A program made the position numbers and the translations under genes. A DNA stretch of 64,000 nt from JBBSJZ01 sp041739875 (GTDB lineage: Bacteria; Planctomycetota; Planctomycetia; Pirellulales; Pirellulaceae), in the NCBI GenBank assembly GCA_041739875.1, contig JBGSNA010000011.1, positions 3,990 to 67,989 on the forward strand, read 5' to 3'. Each line of letters begins with the position of its first letter. Positions within the stretch are counted from its first letter, which is position 1. Below are positions 44,814 to 56,107 of the stretch, piece after piece. The notes below the pieces were generated by a model. The model made no database searches, was not told where the DNA came from, and saw nothing but the letters and a program-made list of their open reading frames with translations.

Positions 44814-46385
44814 TCAACTATTGAAGGTCCGCAGCATTTTGCGGCCTTTGTACAAATGAAACAAATCGACGGCTGAAAGCGGTCGCAAACGCCCGTCGAC
44901 TGGATGGTCGATCGTTTCGAGCCCATCCGTCACGACGCGACAACGAATCGAATCTCGTGTGGCTTGGAAGACCGCAGCCTGTTCGTCGAGAAAGAAGCCC
45001 AACAACTCGTTTTGAACGTCCTCGTAACCATTTCGCTCCAAATGCGATTGAAGGGGTTGCACGACTCGCTTCTGGGCCGAGTTCAGCTGCGCTGCGCCAA
45101 TCGCAAAAATGTCCGGATGATCGACATGCCAACCAGCGTAGATCGCATAGATATCGTCGGTGGGCAAGTCGGCTACATCACTCGCCATCGCAAAGACGGC
45201 TGGCCCCGTGATACCAACGTTGCTGTAGATCTGTTCGCCGAAGTTGTATTCGAATCGTACGAGGTACACATCCACTGGACTGGAGAAACTCGGCCATAGC
45301 AATCGACGAGACTCGACAACTTCGACGTTTGTCGGAGGCACTCCCATTTGTTGTGGCTGGGACATCCAAAGGGACATGTCCGCTTCGGCGGTAGCCTCGT
45401 CGCTGCGATACTTTTCGGCGATCGCACCACCGATTCCGAGTTCGTCGGCATAATGAATCGCACGCAAGCGACAGACAGGTTCAGCAGCCAACTCGATCAA
45501 CCGCTTTTGGCCACCGTCATCGCCCAAACGAGCCAATGCGCCAGCGGCTTCACACTGCACACGCCGATGCCGTAACTCGAGCGTCTGGTTCAGTTTTCCA
45601 ATGTATTGGTCGTCTCCGATCAAACCGATCGCATCACAAAGTGAAATCGCCAGTGAAACGGCTTCACCGAGACGTTGCTGGACCGTGTGAACATCATCGC
45701 CAAATGAACGCGGGTCCTCTTCGAATCGAGCAAGTCGACTCGTCACACCACCGAGCAATGTCGCGAGGGTTTCTGCACGGCCTGTGGCTGGATGTTCATC
45801 GATTCGGCCGGAACGGTGCAAGTAGTTTGCGATATCCAAAATCGTCGAAGCGAGCGACGGATGCGCCAGTAGTAACAGCGAGTTAGGAAACAAAGCACCG
45901 ATCGGCCAGTCATGATGCTGCATCAGCGGGCTGAGTACTTGAGCCGCCTCGATCCAGTTTTTTGGGGGGGCTTCATCGAGTCGGAGCACCAATGACCGCA
46001 GCGACTCTGCCGTCCGAATCATCGCTAAAAGATGCAGCAACAAAAAGCGATTGGGGACGTCCTCGGAAATCGCATCAAGCAACGAATCAACGGCCTGGAA
46101 TTCAATTTCTCCAGGCAAGATCGGAGTGCTCGCATCCACTCGCTCGGCCAGCAAACGCGTGTGAGTCACTCGCAGTAAGCCACCAAGAATGGCAGGATCC
46201 GCCAGCTCGAGCGTCGTGGTCCTCGATGAAAGTTCTGCCAGCAGAGCACGCCCGTCAACTGAATCGCCCTTGGCCAGGTCTCGCAATTGCCACCCCGCAG
46301 CAATCGGATCCGCATTTTCACTCAGTAAGGCGTCGACTAATTCCAAAGACACGGTCAATTCCAGGGTGCGATCGAAGTCGTGCAT
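44814..46385 (-). CDS. HEAT-repeat-like protein of the EccC-like module
   Basis: The protein has 523 residues and no signal peptide. Residues ~1-320 are helical, with a HEAT-like repeat near 265-315 (RRVQCEAAGALARLGDDGG, RLIELAAEPVCRLRAIHYADELG). The C-terminal ~180 residues differ: mixed alpha/beta with VDVYLVRFEYNFGEQIYSNVG and DIYAIYAGWHVDHP, and match no domain I know. It is first in the three-gene unit, ending 15 bp before the WXG100-like start. At the PPKN codons near residue 142 the DNA has seven C followed by six A, a slippage-prone tract. It may be a chaperone or scaffold for the ATPase; this is inference. Confidence 0.75.
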   Translation of the reverse strand: MHDFDRTLELTVSLELVDALLSENADPIAAGWQLRDLAKGDSVDGRALLAELSSRTTTLELADPAILGGLLRVTHTRLLAERVDASTPILPGEIEFQAVDSLLDAISEDVPNRFLLLHLLAMIRTAESLRSLVLRLDEAPPKNWIEAAQVLSPLMQHHDWPIGALFPNSLLLLAHPSLASTILDIANYLHRSGRIDEHPATGRAETLATLLGGVTSRLARFEEDPRSFGDDVHTVQQRLGEAVSLAISLCDAIGLIGDDQYIGKLNQTLELRHRRVQCEAAGALARLGDDGGQKRLIELAAEPVCRLRAIHYADELGIGGAIAEKYRSDEATAEADMSLWMSQPQQMGVPPTNVEVVESRRLLWPSFSSPVDVYLVRFEYNFGEQIYSNVGITGPAVFAMASDVADLPTDDIYAIYAGWHVDHPDIFAIGAAQLNSAQKRVVQPLQSHLERNGYEDVQNELLGFFLDEQAAVFQATRDSIRCRVVTDGLETIDHPVDGRLRPLSAVDLFHLYKGRKMLRTFNS

Positions 46386-46584
46386 CCCATCCCGTGCTCA
46401 CTCGGCACGGCCATGAGGGCGCTTGGTCAAACGACAGATTACGCTTTCGACCGTGTTTCGTGCAATCATAGCGATGTTTGTATTGCCGTCACATCAGCGC
46501 GGTCACGGCGGATAGAATTGAATTTCTGGCGGACGTTGTTTCGAAATCGCGTCTACATTCCGAAATACAGGAACGATCTTCACC

Positions 46585-48285
46585 ATGTCATCACGATTCA
46601 TGTCATCGTTATCTCGTTTGCCCGGGCCCTCGAACTGCCTCACGTCTCGTTGGCGAACCACATCTTTATTCGCCATCGCGTTCGTGCTTAGCTCTCAAGC
46701 GATTGGCAACACCGCCGCGGCCCAAGATGCGTCGATCGCAACAGCAACGACGACGAGTTCGCAATACATTCCCGACGACGCATTGGCGGTTGCGATGGGC
46801 ACGCCGCAAGAATTGTTCAGCAATCCAGCGTTCGAGATGTTCCCGCTTGAAGTCCTGCGTGCTCAATCGCTCGACAAGTCGGGTATCGACCCGATGGACG
46901 TTTCATCGATCAAGGTGATCGTTGGAGTCCCGGGTCCCGCGGGTCCACCGTTTGGCATGGTCGCCGAATTTCGACAAGACGTCGCCACTACTAAGTTATC
47001 AGAACTGTTGGATGCGGAACCACGTCCAATGCCGGTCGGCGACTATTCTGCCTACGCATTACGTGGTACACCCGGGATGGTTCTTTACCAGAAAGACGCT
47101 CGGACGCTTTTTATCGCAACGCCAAACTATCTCGGCCCAATAGTCACGTCCAATCAAGGCACGGGCCCATTGCCAACGATCGTCGCAAAAATGCCCAAGC
47201 AATCGGGCTTGACGATTGTCGCTGTTCTCGAGCCAGTGCGTCCCATGGTCAGCGGCCTTGCGATGCAGCAATCCCAGTCGCTTCCTCAGCCGCTTCAACC
47301 ACTCGGCCGCATTCCCGGATTTGTTGACGCGTTGTTGATCCACGCGTCACTGAATGCATCGGCGTCAACAATCAAACTGAGTCTGTTGTGCATGGACGAA
47401 GGCGGGGCGACACAAGTAGAAAGTATCTTGAACGACTCCATGCAATTCGGTCGCGAAATGGGTATTGCTGAAATGCAAAAAGGCATGGCAACATCCAACG
47501 AATCCGAAGCCGTGAAGCAAGCAACGTTCCAATACGCGAACCGAATGGCAGACATGGTGACCAAGACCCTCACACCAACTCGCACGGGCCGTCGAGTCGA
47601 TATCTCGCTCGAGTCCGAAGCCGGGATCGCAACGACCGGGGTGCTTGTCGGTCTGCTTTTGCCTGCCATACAAGCCTCGCGTGAGGCCGCGAGAAGAATG
47701 AACGCATCCAACAATATCAAGCAGATCATGCTCGCGATGCACAACTACCACTCCGCCTACAACCACCTTCCACCCGCAGCCATCACAGACGCTGATGGAA
47801 AACCTTTGCTGAGCTGGAGGGTCGCAATCCTTCCATTTATTGAGCAGCAAGCACTCTATCAACAGTTCCATTTAGACGAGCCTTGGGACAGCCCGCACAA
47901 CTTGCCACTGTCAAAGATCTTACCGTCGGTCTACGTCGATCCGAGTGCCCCACTGCAACCTGGTTTTACGATTTTGCACGCGGTTGTCGGTGACGACACA
48001 GGCCTCAAGACATCGGCGAAAATCCGGTTTCGTGATTTCACGGACGGGCTGAGTAATTCGCTACTCATCGTGGAAGCACGTCGCGATGCCGCCGTGCCGT
48101 GGTCGAAACCCGAGGATGTGTCGATCGACTTAAACAATCCGCTGGCCAACATGGGCAATACGCATCCCGGCGGATTCCACGTGGGCATGGCCGATGGATC
48201 CGTTCGGTTCATCGCAAGCTCGATTGACCCGCAAGTCTTTCGAGCGATGCTCACTCGTGCAAACGGCGAAGCTGTCGGTTTCTGA
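46585..48285 (+). CDS. DUF1559 protein with a long N-terminal domain
   Basis: The protein has 566 residues. A signal peptide or membrane helix (TTSLFAIAFVLSSQAIG) lies near residues 25-42. Residues ~50-345 form a domain I do not recognise that contains VAMGTPQELFSNPAFEMFP and VIVGVPGPAGPPFGM. The C-terminal ~210 residues are DUF1559: VGLLLPAIQASREAARRMN, QIMLAMHNYHSAYNHLPPA, LSWRVAILPFIEQQALY, and HPGGFHVGMADGSVRFI near the end. In most planctomycete DUF1559 proteins the LLPAxQxAREAARR helix is an N-terminal prepilin-like signal; here it is internal. The role is unknown, perhaps cell-surface or pseudopilin-like. Confidence 0.82.
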   Translation: MSSRFMSSLSRLPGPSNCLTSRWRTTSLFAIAFVLSSQAIGNTAAAQDASIATATTTSSQYIPDDALAVAMGTPQELFSNPAFEMFPLEVLRAQSLDKSGIDPMDVSSIKVIVGVPGPAGPPFGMVAEFRQDVATTKLSELLDAEPRPMPVGDYSAYALRGTPGMVLYQKDARTLFIATPNYLGPIVTSNQGTGPLPTIVAKMPKQSGLTIVAVLEPVRPMVSGLAMQQSQSLPQPLQPLGRIPGFVDALLIHASLNASASTIKLSLLCMDEGGATQVESILNDSMQFGREMGIAEMQKGMATSNESEAVKQATFQYANRMADMVTKTLTPTRTGRRVDISLESEAGIATTGVLVGLLLPAIQASREAARRMNASNNIKQIMLAMHNYHSAYNHLPPAAITDADGKPLLSWRVAILPFIEQQALYQQFHLDEPWDSPHNLPLSKILPSVYVDPSAPLQPGFTILHAVVGDDTGLKTSAKIRFRDFTDGLSNSLLIVEARRDAAVPWSKPEDVSIDLNNPLANMGNTHPGGFHVGMADGSVRFIASSIDPQVFRAMLTRANGEAVGF

Positions 48286-48325
48286 GACCGCACTTCGCTG
48301 AGTTAACGTTTATCAAACCAGCATT

Positions 48326-49951
<1,626 letters not shown>

Positions 49952-50041
49952 GCAAGCACCTGGGTGTCGGGCTGAATGGTGGAGATCGTTTGTGCAATTT
50001 TTTTCAGCCAAGAAGATACCAGTGTTGGGCCCCCCCCACCA

Positions 50042-53000
50042 TCACGGCGACGAAGAAGACTCCGTGGACGTCGGTTCGCCCCATCCGCCACCGCCCGGCG
50101 TCTGGATTTCCAACTGATCACCCGCCACAACTTCAATACGTGAGGCCGACGGCAATTGTGTCCTGCCCGTCGACTGAATCAACCAATTTGCTCCTGGTTT
50201 ACCGCAGTGACCGCCATTGGATCCGTATGGCCCCACCGTGCGCCGATTGGTAATCAGCGAAACAACCAGCGGCCTCAGAAACTCGAACCGTCGCACGAGA
50301 CCATTGCCGCCGCAATGCTTGCCCTGGCCGCCACTTCCGCTGCGAAGAGCGAACTGAACCAACCGTACGGGTAGTCGCGCTTCGAGCACCTCGGGATCGG
50401 TAATGCGGGTGTTGGTCATGTGTGTATGAACACCGCTAGCGCCGTCACCTCGCGAAGTTGCACCGCTTCCGCCACCAATCGTTTCGTAGTACCCGAATGT
50501 CGAGTCACCCATCAGCACATTATTCATCGTGCCTTGGCTGGCGGCCGCCGCATCCAGTGCACCAAGCAAAACGTCTACAATGCGTTGACTCGTTTCGACG
50601 TTGCCAGCGACCACCGCGGCACACTTGTATGGATCGTCGTTTGCAGGCGGATTCAGCAGCCCCACGGGAATGTGCAGATCGATTTGACGCATCGCACCGT
50701 CATTGAGCGGCAATTGCGATCCCGAAAGACATCTCAGCACATACAACACTGCCGCCGTCACAATCGCTGGCGTTGCGTTGAATCCGTTGACATGCACCCC
50801 GGAAGTTCCATCAAAATCGATTGCGAGCCGATCACCGTTCCGCCGTAGTTCCACTTGAATCTTTGTTCCGTCATCCAGCGAGTCTTGATACCGAAGCGGT
50901 GCTTCCGAAAGCGACTGGATCCACTGAGTCACAGAATCGGCAGCGATGTCCAACAACCGACGCGTCAATTGATCGAGCACGTCGATCGGATAAAGCTTTG
51001 ACAATTGAGTGAGCAACTTGCTGCCATGAGTCCCCGCAGCCTGTTGAGCGGCGATATCAGCAAGATTCTCGGCAACGTTGCGAGACGGATACTCGCCCGA
51101 CGCAAGTAACTCACTGAGCTGGGCTTCATGCGAAACACCTTGTCGAACAAGTGCGAACGCGCGAATCAGCACGCCTTCCTCCGCCAAACACTTCGCATCC
51201 GGCGGCATCGAACCAGGCGTTCGGCCCCCAATTTCCGCGTGATGAGCTCGAGACGCAACAAAGAAATCAGGTGTCGTCGAAATCGGCTTCGATTCGTCGC
51301 CACAAAAGACCGGCGTTACAACAGTCACATCGGGCAAATGGGATCCACCAGCGAACGGATCGTTGGAGATGTAGCAATCACCAGCGGACATGTCAGGAAA
51401 ACGTTGCATCAAAAATCGAACTGTGTGCCCCATCGCGCCCAAGTGAACAGGGACATGCGGCGCGTTAGCAACGAGCGAACCGTCGCGGCGAAAAACTGCA
51501 CAACTGTAGTCTCGTCGCTCTTTCACGTTCACACTCGTGCTCGTTCGACGCAACACCTCGCCCATCGAGTCGGCGATCCCTTGCAACCTTCGTGAAATGA
51601 TTTCGACAAGCACAGGATCGTTGGCTGCATCTCGCTCGGTCGCCTTGGTACTTGATGCGGTCGCCTCGGTTCGCGACAACTCGATCGCTTGGTCGGTGAG
51701 CACCGTTCCAGTCCATCCGCGCTCGATCACCAAGACTCCGATTTCGCTGACAACGAGCGAGGGCGCATCGATCGTTTCACCTAGAGTCAATGAGTTGCGA
51801 TCAATGACTTTGGCAGCGATCCACTGTCCGTCGTGCCAAAGCTCCGTTTCGCGTGCCCCAGACCCTTCTCGTGCCCCAGACCCATCGTCCCGTTCGGTTG
51901 TATTGAACGAATCGACGTCGCGTTTCAAATCACGATTCAAGTCACGTTTTAATTCTGCAACAGTGCGCAATGCAACGAGTTCTGCACTGCGATTCGATCG
52001 TCGATATCCGAACGTGTCCAAGTGCTCCTGGTGAAACCGTTCGACGAGCGTTTCAATCGGTTGCAACTCGACTTGAAGGGATGCGTCCGTGCCGGAGTAA
52101 CGCACATCCGCTTCGACACGGAAATGCACCGTACCGCCGACAGCGGAACCACTAGGTTCGGACTCACCACGAAGCATCTCCCCGGCTTGTTCACGGAGCT
52201 GGGCGGCCCAAGCCTCGACGGATTGAAGCGTCTGGGGATCGAGAACTTTATAAACGCCCCGCATCGCAATTCGACCGATCGAAGCAAGGCCCATCCCAAG
52301 GGCACTGAGCATGCTGGAATCTGCATGATCGAGAATCCGTCGCATTCCGAGAGCTCCAGCAACGCGACACAGATGCTGGCCGGCCGCGCCACCGAAACCG
52401 ACGAGTGTCATGCCACGAACGTCGCGACCCTGGGCTGTGCTCACCGTACGAACGGCCTCGGCCATGTGCGTCACAGCGATTTGCAGAAAGCCTTCGGCAA
52501 GCGCCCCCGCATCGATCGGAGTTGGCGAAACCGCGTTCCAGTGCTCAACAAGCTTCGCAAGCGATCGCCTCGCGGCTTCCGTATCGAGTGCAAACGGGAA
52601 TCGGCTCACATCGATTCTACCCAACAACACGTTCACGTCGGTCACGGTGAGCGGGCCCCCGCGACCGTAGCATGCGGGGCCTGGGTCTGCCCCGGCGCTC
52701 TCCGGACCAACGTGCAGTCGGCCTGCACGGATGCTGCAAATCGAACCACCACCTGCTGCGACCGTTTCGATATCCATCATCGGCGTTAACACACGCACGC
52801 CAGCCACACGTGATTCGTATCGCCGCGCAAGCGTGCCTTCATAGCGGCTCACGTCGGTGCTCGTTCCGCCCATGTCGAGCCCGATCATGCCGACTTCGCC
52901 ATCGTCGCCAGGAAAATTTTGTGCAATGTGCTGGAGTGAAACGATGCCACCAGCTGGACCAGACAAAATGCTATCTCGACCACGAAACGCACTCGGTTCG

Positions 53001-53950
53001 ACGAGGTGACCGCCGCTCGTCATCATTCGCAATCGACATGTTTCACTGCCTCCGAATTGACTCAACACTCGATCGACATAACGACGCAAGATGGGATTCA
53101 GGTACGCATCAAGGACTGTTGTCTCACAGCGGGCGACGAGCTTGATCATCGGGCTGACTTCGCTCGATCGACTCACTTCATCGAAACCCAACTCTCGGAC
53201 GAGTTGTTCCACAGCAAGCTCATGTCGATCCGAGACGTACGCATTGATCAGACAGATCGCGATCGATTCGACACCCGTGGACTGGAGTTTCATCAAACGC
53301 GGTCGCAGCAACTCCAGTGCAAGTGGCTCGATCTCAACACCGCTTGAATCCAATCGTCCGTCCACTTCAACGATCGTATCGGTGAGCGGCAAGGGTTTTC
53401 GAATATCGAGCGTGAACAGCTCAAGGCGGTCTTGATCGCCGATTCTCAAGACATCCGCGAATCCTCGCGTAACGAGCAAGGCCGTCTTCGCGCCAGTGCG
53501 AGTCAGCAACGCATTTGTTCCACGTGTCGTGCCGAGTCGAACGTCCAACGGAGGAAGCGGGCTGGCCGGCGGGATCCCCAGAATCAACCGTGTCGCCAAC
53601 ACCGGCGCTTCGAGATGCGGCGTCAACTCAAGCTGATCCGGACGAATGCCAACCACCGGTTCACGAAACACGAACTCATTTCGATCAGCAAGATATCGCT
53701 CGACAACGCCAAAGACGGGGCTCGTGTCACTCGAGTCAACTCGGCGTGTTTCACAACCATTCCAAAACCCATCGATGCGTTGCTCCAAGGGAAAGTCAAC
53801 GATTGCGGTCCGTTCGTCAACCCAGCGGACCACGTTACAACGCAGAACTCCTGTGCTCAAAACTTTGCTTGCGAAACGAACTCCGTCGCGAACGACGAAG
53901 CAATCCGTAAACGTCCCGCCGACATCCGCCCAGACTTCAATTCGCTTCAC
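50042..53950 (-). CDS. 5-oxoprolinase (ATP-hydrolysing), HyuA-HyuB fusion
   Basis: The protein has 1302 residues from a GTG, the size of eukaryotic-type OplAH. The HyuA half (~1-750) shows WADVGGTFTDCFVVRDG, GTTRGTNALLTRTG and GLDMGGTSTDVSRYEG, which form the ATP site. The HyuB half (~775-1300) shows EIISRRLQGIADSMGEVLRR, FVASRAHHAEIGGRTPGSMP and a C-terminal GGGGWGEP. It opens 5-oxo-L-proline to glutamate with ATP; hydantoinase or acetone-carboxylase-like activity is less likely for the fused form. Between the halves lies a low-complexity linker with repeated SGAREGSGARET and KRDLNRDLKRDV segments, encoded by small DNA repeats at 51854-51958. Eight consecutive C bases lie just downstream of the gene. 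Confidence 0.9.
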   Translation of the reverse strand: MKRIEVWADVGGTFTDCFVVRDGVRFASKVLSTGVLRCNVVRWVDERTAIVDFPLEQRIDGFWNGCETRRVDSSDTSPVFGVVERYLADRNEFVFREPVVGIRPDQLELTPHLEAPVLATRLILGIPPASPLPPLDVRLGTTRGTNALLTRTGAKTALLVTRGFADVLRIGDQDRLELFTLDIRKPLPLTDTIVEVDGRLDSSGVEIEPLALELLRPRLMKLQSTGVESIAICLINAYVSDRHELAVEQLVRELGFDEVSRSSEVSPMIKLVARCETTVLDAYLNPILRRYVDRVLSQFGGSETCRLRMMTSGGHLVEPSAFRGRDSILSGPAGGIVSLQHIAQNFPGDDGEVGMIGLDMGGTSTDVSRYEGTLARRYESRVAGVRVLTPMMDIETVAAGGGSICSIRAGRLHVGPESAGADPGPACYGRGGPLTVTDVNVLLGRIDVSRFPFALDTEAARRSLAKLVEHWNAVSPTPIDAGALAEGFLQIAVTHMAEAVRTVSTAQGRDVRGMTLVGFGGAAGQHLCRVAGALGMRRILDHADSSMLSALGMGLASIGRIAMRGVYKVLDPQTLQSVEAWAAQLREQAGEMLRGESEPSGSAVGGTVHFRVEADVRYSGTDASLQVELQPIETLVERFHQEHLDTFGYRRSNRSAELVALRTVAELKRDLNRDLKRDVDSFNTTERDDGSGAREGSGARETELWHDGQWIAAKVIDRNSLTLGETIDAPSLVVSEIGVLVIERGWTGTVLTDQAIELSRTEATASSTKATERDAANDPVLVEIISRRLQGIADSMGEVLRRTSTSVNVKERRDYSCAVFRRDGSLVANAPHVPVHLGAMGHTVRFLMQRFPDMSAGDCYISNDPFAGGSHLPDVTVVTPVFCGDESKPISTTPDFFVASRAHHAEIGGRTPGSMPPDAKCLAEEGVLIRAFALVRQGVSHEAQLSELLASGEYPSRNVAENLADIAAQQAAGTHGSKLLTQLSKLYPIDVLDQLTRRLLDIAADSVTQWIQSLSEAPLRYQDSLDDGTKIQVELRRNGDRLAIDFDGTSGVHVNGFNATPAIVTAAVLYVLRCLSGSQLPLNDGAMRQIDLHIPVGLLNPPANDDPYKCAAVVAGNVETSQRIVDVLLGALDAAAASQGTMNNVLMGDSTFGYYETIGGGSGATSRGDGASGVHTHMTNTRITDPEVLEARLPVRLVQFALRSGSGGQGKHCGGNGLVRRFEFLRPLVVSLITNRRTVGPYGSNGGHCGKPGANWLIQSTGRTQLPSASRIEVVAGDQLEIQTPGGGGWGEPTSTESSSSP

Positions 53951-54144
53951 GAGAGTTCACACTCGATGTTTGAGAGACAGCGGGACCACAACCGATCGGG
54001 AATTCAGGGTTGTTCGGATTGTTCGGGCAAGACGGCCCAAGACTGGCGACAGCGGTCAAAGCGGTCGATTCTATAGTGCAGGAAGCGACGGTCGACTCAG
54101 GGGCCATTTGCTTCGTTTTTGATTGCCAGCCAAGGAAGGTCAAT

Positions 54145-55056
54145 ATGCCCACTCGCAATTCCATCGTACGCATCCGCAAAGTTCGCCGCGAACTCATGCT
54201 GGCGGGGCTCGCGACATTCGGCGGCTGGCTAGGCTCTATGGCAATCGCCGTCGCTGATGATTCCGCAGCAACTGTGTCCAATTCAACATTGCGACAACTT
54301 TTTCGAGCTGATGCCGCTGGCCGAACTTTGGACAGCGAACCGCTTTTGTTTGGCGAAGATGGGGCCACCGGGGCCAGTACGCCCCAGCTAGTGTCGTTCC
54401 TGGGCGAGGATACGGCGGTGAAAGTTGATGATGATCTAGCTGGTGGTCGTGACGTGACTGCGGAAAAAGAGCCGGAAAAAGAGCCAACAGAAAAGCCAGC
54501 AACTGACCTCAACGTCAAGCCTGAGGGCGACCGGCTCGGCGGAGCCTCCATTTTTGGAGGCGACGCCGAACGAAGTCCAACTGTTCGCAGCGGCCGATTC
54601 GAGCTGCCACCGCTGATGGTGGCCACAACTCAAACCACCGAAATTGGTAACGGACGCATCCCAGACGGCTTCCGCGGTGAAGATGCCCAGCTTTTGGCCG
54701 CACTGCCCGAAAGTGGTCTCCAACGCGGGGTGGACTGGGACTGGACCGTACGAGATTGGGCGGCACCGAATACGTTTTCGCATCCTCGCTTTTTTGAGGA
54801 CCGCATGCTCGAGCGACACGGACACGAGCGGTATCCGTACCTTCAGCCGCTAGCGAGCGGGGCACGGTTCTTTGCGACGATTCCTATGCTGCCTTACTTG
54901 GCGGCTGTGAGAAATCCATGCGATTGTGAATACTCGCTCGGTTATTATCGAACGGGTTCCTGTGCTCCAGCTTTAAAACAGCGGCCCCCCTACGAGCGAA
55001 AAGCTGTGTTGGCTGAGGCGGCCGCAGTCGCGACCGCAGCACTGGTTTTGCCGTGA
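54145..55056 (+). CDS. Secreted protein of unknown function
   Basis: The protein has 303 residues. A good ribosome site (AGGAAGG) precedes the ATG opening MPTRNSIVRI; a frame 45 codons longer is not supported. The signal peptide (LMLAGLATFGGWLGSMAIAVA) is followed by an acidic region with EKEPEKEPTEKPA around residue 112. The C-terminal part, FFEDRMLERHGHERYPYLQPL, FFATIPMLPYLAAV and a Cys pair CDCEYSLGYYRTGSC, has the look of a conserved Pirellulaceae family, but I cannot name it. It is divergent from the 5-oxoprolinase gene. Confidence 0.72.
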   Translation: MPTRNSIVRIRKVRRELMLAGLATFGGWLGSMAIAVADDSAATVSNSTLRQLFRADAAGRTLDSEPLLFGEDGATGASTPQLVSFLGEDTAVKVDDDLAGGRDVTAEKEPEKEPTEKPATDLNVKPEGDRLGGASIFGGDAERSPTVRSGRFELPPLMVATTQTTEIGNGRIPDGFRGEDAQLLAALPESGLQRGVDWDWTVRDWAAPNTFSHPRFFEDRMLERHGHERYPYLQPLASGARFFATIPMLPYLAAVRNPCDCEYSLGYYRTGSCAPALKQRPPYERKAVLAEAAAVATAALVLP

Positions 55057-55077
55057 CGGGTTCTCGTCGGTGTTTGC

Positions 55078-55105
55078 GACTGGGCCGAATCCGACTGGGC
55101 CGAAT
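55078..55105 (+). repeat. Two-copy 15-bp tandem repeat
   Basis: gactgggccgaat occurs at 55078 and again at 55093, with the two intervening bases cc. It lies in the 190-bp gap between the secreted protein gene and the DUF6580-like gene. It is probably replication slippage with no assigned role. Confidence 0.6.
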
Positions 55106-55246
55106 TGGACGTTCGCGGAAAATTTCGTCGCTGGATCGGATGTTTCTGGTCAATTCCATTGAAAGCCCTTTTCTGGGGTGCATGGAGCAAGTAGAACGGT
55201 GCGTGCGAAATCGCCCTTCAATTGCCCATTACGAAATTTCCTCACG

Positions 55247-55774
55247 ATGTTCTATTTGATCGCCTTATTGGTCGCCGCCAGCCGCTTTTTGCCTCACCCG
55301 CCCAATGTGGCCTGTGTTGGTGCTTTAGGGCTATTCGCGGGCTGTTACGTGACGTCGTATCGAGCCTATTTGTTGCCAATCGGGGCACTTTTGCTTAGTG
55401 ATACCGTGGGCCAGATCTTTGGGTTGCCCGGCATGGGATTCTATAATCCCGTCGCAATGGCCAGCGTTTACGCCGGAATGACGGCTTCCGTCTGCGTCGG
55501 CCGCTGGTTAGCCAAGAACGATTCTCCGCTTCGAATCGTGGGCGGTTCAGTCGCTGTTTCGACCGTGTTTTTTGCCGTCAGTAATCTCGGTGTTTGGCTG
55601 GCTGGCTCGTATCCGGCGACCCCAGCAGGCCTGTTCACATGCTATTTCAATGCCTTGCCGTTCTATGGTTACACGCTCGCCGGCGATATGGCCTTCAGCG
55701 CAGTCTTGTTTGGTGCTTGGCAGGCATCGGGTTACTCCGTACGGACTGTTTCCAGTCCTGAATTAGCCCGCTGA
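55247..55774 (+). CDS. DUF6580-like small membrane protein
   Basis: The protein has 175 residues beginning MFYLIALLVAASRFLPHPPN; a frame 23 codons longer begins in non-hydrophobic sequence. About five membrane helices are visible, with RFLPHPPNVACVGALGLFAG at the start, LLPIGALLLSDTVGQIFGLPG in the middle and NALPFYGYTLAGDMAFSAVLFGAW near the end. The pattern N-x-x-C/P-x-x-A-L-x-L-F-x-G and the LP-x2-x-LL-x-SD segment match DUF6580, a family distantly like the substrate-binding S component of ECF transporters. No ATPase partner is present nearby. Substrate unknown. Confidence 0.75.
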   Translation: MFYLIALLVAASRFLPHPPNVACVGALGLFAGCYVTSYRAYLLPIGALLLSDTVGQIFGLPGMGFYNPVAMASVYAGMTASVCVGRWLAKNDSPLRIVGGSVAVSTVFFAVSNLGVWLAGSYPATPAGLFTCYFNALPFYGYTLAGDMAFSAVLFGAWQASGYSVRTVSSPELAR

Positions 55775-56107
55775 ACTGATACGCTGGGGGTTGGCCTGCT
55801 GGATTGGTACGCCAGCTAGCGAGGCGTTTCGTTTGCTGCCGCGTAATGGGTTAACCACCGGTGATGGGGTAAAGACTGTGGCAGGCCACTCTTTTGACAT
55901 AACCGTTAGAGTCTGACATGACTTTGCGGGCCGTGCGGCTTGGTCCGGTTGTCCTGTCTCCCTTTGTGGTCCGGATATTCCAGTACGGCAGGCAAGTCCT
56001 CCGATAACGAATGTGACAAACCTTTCTCTTCGTGCAATTGTCCGGACCGTCCGGGCATTCAAACGGGCACTGGAAAAGAGCAAAGCGTCGCACCCGTGTT
56101 GGAAGCC
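55775..56107. other. Intergenic region upstream of the TolC-like gene
   Basis: This 333-bp stretch has GC-rich imperfect inverted repeats (for example ccggttgtcctg ... tggtccgg near 55945-55975 and gtccggaccgtccggg near 56040). A TTGACA at 55894 has no good -10 partner. The reading frame of the downstream gene is open through it, but the sequence is not protein-like. It likely contains the promoter and 5' leader of the TolC-like gene. Confidence 0.35.

Noticed and set aside
50028..50037. Run of eight C bases between the 5-oxoprolinase and glucose-6-phosphate isomerase genes
   Set aside because: It lies outside both coding regions, so phase variation of either protein is not supported.
52022..52789. 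255-codon open frame antisense to the 5-oxoprolinase gene
   Set aside because: Shadow of a clear enzyme gene, with His/Arg/Cys-rich composition unlike a real protein.
55894..55923. TTGACA box upstream of the TolC-like gene
   Set aside because: No TATAAT-like element at 16-18 bp; a lone -35 match is not evidence of a promoter.
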